From: Oligoflexia bacterium
GTDB taxonomy: Bacteria; Bdellovibrionota; UBA1018; CAIMNF01
Reading direction: 5' to 3'
Assembly: GCA_903858975.1 (NCBI GenBank)
Contig: CAIOKW010000285.1
Location: forward strand, 1-7,204
Length of the DNA: 7,204 nt
In this document: one piece after another, positions 6,491 to 7,204 of the stretch
Position numbering within the stretch: position 1 is the stretch's first letter
Layout of the letters: each line of letters opens with the position of its first letter
Translations under genes and position numbers: made by a program
Notes under the pieces: generated by a model
Databases searched by the model: none
The model's input: only the letters and a program-made list of their open reading frames with translations
What the model was told of the DNA's origin: nothing

Positions 6491-7060
6491 TTAGAGATGA
6501 AAAGAAAGGGTTTTGGTTCTTTGAACGCGTTTTCGGTTAATATCCATTCCGTAATGTCGCTTGAGCTCCATGTGAACTCGCCTGACTCCATATTGCGGAA
6601 ACTCTAATTGAATTTTTTCAATCAAATCTCGCAAATCGGCATCACGTTGCATCTTCTCTAACGGGTCACTCTTTTTGCGGTAATAGTAGCTGGAGGGGGC
6701 AAGTTGAACGGCTTTGCAGGCTTTTTGTACTGATCCAAAGTCGACGATGTGATTCGAAACGAATTCTCGCTTTTCGGCTCGCGTTTTAGATTTTCCAATT
6801 TTTTTAAAGCATCGATCTGCATCGTGAGTTCGCCGACTTTTTGCCTGCGCCTTCTGAAGCTCGCGCTCCAGCTCCTGTTCGCGGTTTCCCAATTTTTTCT
6901 CTAATTCACCATTCAAGAATAGTTGAAACCACCGCTCCACAGTTACACGTTGTAACTGATATTCCTTACAAACATTAGCCACAGTCTTTGCTCCGCAGTC
7001 TATGCTTTCACAGACTTTGAATTTAAATGCATGATCAAAAGTTCTTTTAATACGTCCCAT
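6491..7060 (-). pseudogene. IS3-family transposase remnant (OrfA and N-terminal part of OrfB in one frame), truncated
   Basis: The reading frame starts like IS3 OrfA: a helix-turn-helix domain (MGRIKRTFDHAFKFKV ... KEYQLQRVTVERWF), then the start of a charged coiled coil (LEKKLGNREQELERELQKAQAK). It ends like the OrfB N-terminus: REFVSNHIVDFGSVQKACKAV, APSSYYYRKK, and an HTH_21-type segment FPQYGVRRVHMELKRHYG...INRKRVQR. Homology stops near 6518, and eight unrelated residues lead to a stop. The DDE integrase core is absent, so it cannot be an active transposase. Between the two parts the frame is garbled (SRRTHDADRCF), while the next frame reads VGELTMQIDALKKLENLK, a normal OrfA coiled coil; an extra A in the run at 6838-6842 explains this. 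The ATG at 7060 is preferred to an upstream GTG (7081) because AAGGAAA lies 6 nt before it. Confidence 0.88.
6799..6805 (-). other. A7 slippery heptamer of IS3-type programmed -1 frameshifting (vestigial)
   Basis: On the minus strand A AAA AAA follows GCT TT in the frame that encodes the OrfA coiled coil (ALKKLENL). A -1 slip here enters the OrfB frame (KKIGKSKTRAEKREF), which is how IS3 elements make the OrfAB fusion. In this copy the upstream indel already puts OrfA in the OrfB frame, so the signal is bypassed. Confidence 0.65.
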
Positions 7061-7066
7061 AATCGG

Positions 7067-7073
7067 TTTCCTT
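7067..7073 (-). promoter_or_regulatory. Ribosome-binding site that sets the transposase start
   Basis: AAGGAAA on the minus strand lies 6 nt upstream of the ATG at 7060-7058. It supports MGRIKR as the N-terminus rather than the seven-codon-longer GTG start at 7081, which lacks such a site. Confidence 0.6.
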
Positions 7074-7148
7074 TTTAACACAATTTTGGCTCCTCAACGA
7101 AATGCGTCGATTTTGGGCGTTTTTAGATCATATTCCTTATGCGGCTAA

Positions 7149-7174
7149 CTCTCCAGTTTTGGGGGTACAGTCCA
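7149..7174 (-). repeat. Left terminal inverted repeat of the IS3-family element
   Basis: Read on the minus strand this begins TGGACTGTACCCCC and continues AAAACTGGAGAG. This is the TG...-starting, C-rich then A-rich end typical of IS3-group elements, about 90 bp before the OrfA start. Bases 7175-7204 would be flanking DNA. The exact first base is inferred from the TG tip. Confidence 0.65.
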
Positions 7175-7204
7175 CTCAGACTGAATTTATTAAAATCACA
7201 AATA

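Larger units (their letters stand above)
6518..7174 (-). mobile_element. IS3-family insertion sequence, 3'-truncated
   Basis: The element is delimited on its left (transposase-upstream) side by a terminal repeat ending at 7174, and on the other side by loss of OrfB similarity near 6518. No copy of the terminal repeat is visible between 6373 and 6517, so the right half and right end are deleted. Bases 7061-7148 are the leader between the terminal repeat and OrfA. The target duplication cannot be checked because only one end survives. Confidence 0.8.

Noticed and set aside
7061..7081. GTG at 7081 as transposase start
   Set aside because: No Shine-Dalgarno precedes it, while the ATG at 7060 has AAGGAAA at good spacing and gives the usual OrfA N-terminus.

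Overview
The window reads as a piece of a bacterial chromosome with every supportable gene on the minus strand. In transcription order (right to left): a broken IS3-family insertion sequence (about 6491-7174), a secreted protein with ADP-ribosyltransferase-like motifs (5467-6372), a secreted GH3 beta-glucosidase of BglX type (3062-5341), and a pantothenate/CoA operon of four overlapping genes (reductase-panB-panC-coaBC, 2846 to beyond base 1). Two adjacent genes carry N-terminal signal peptides, and the GH3 enzyme resembles periplasmic BglX, so a Gram-negative, proteobacterium-like organism of moderate-to-low GC is likely. The sequence does not support a narrower name.

The left 2.85 kb is a tight biosynthetic operon. 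PanB (hydroxymethylation of 2-oxoisovalerate), a DUF2520-type Rossmann protein in the slot for the ketopantoate reductase step (PanG-like candidate), PanC (pantoate + beta-alanine) and CoaC/CoaBC (decarboxylation of phosphopantothenoylcysteine) would together take 2-oxoisovalerate to pantothenate and on toward 4'-phosphopantetheine. Genes are joined by ATGA overlaps or a 14-nt overlap, which suggests translational coupling. No PanE is visible. PanD, which supplies beta-alanine, is not in the window.

The middle is a complete GH3 beta-glucosidase with its signal peptide, catalytic barrel, alpha/beta sandwich and FnIII-like domain. A 215-bp gap separates it from the operon and holds several inverted repeats but no convincing promoter.

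The right third is accessory-like. A 301-residue exported, cysteine-containing protein has an R ... (S)LTS ... ExE motif order resembling the R-S-E class of ADP-ribosyltransferases. Upstream of it lies a strong intrinsic terminator, and then an IS3 transposase remnant. The remnant keeps its left terminal repeat, OrfA and the start of OrfB, but has lost the DDE integrase core and right end. A single-base shift in an A-run has put its OrfA and OrfB in one frame and bypasses a recognisable A7 frameshift signal.

No RNA genes or CRISPR arrays were seen. No gap without a gene exceeds 300 bases.
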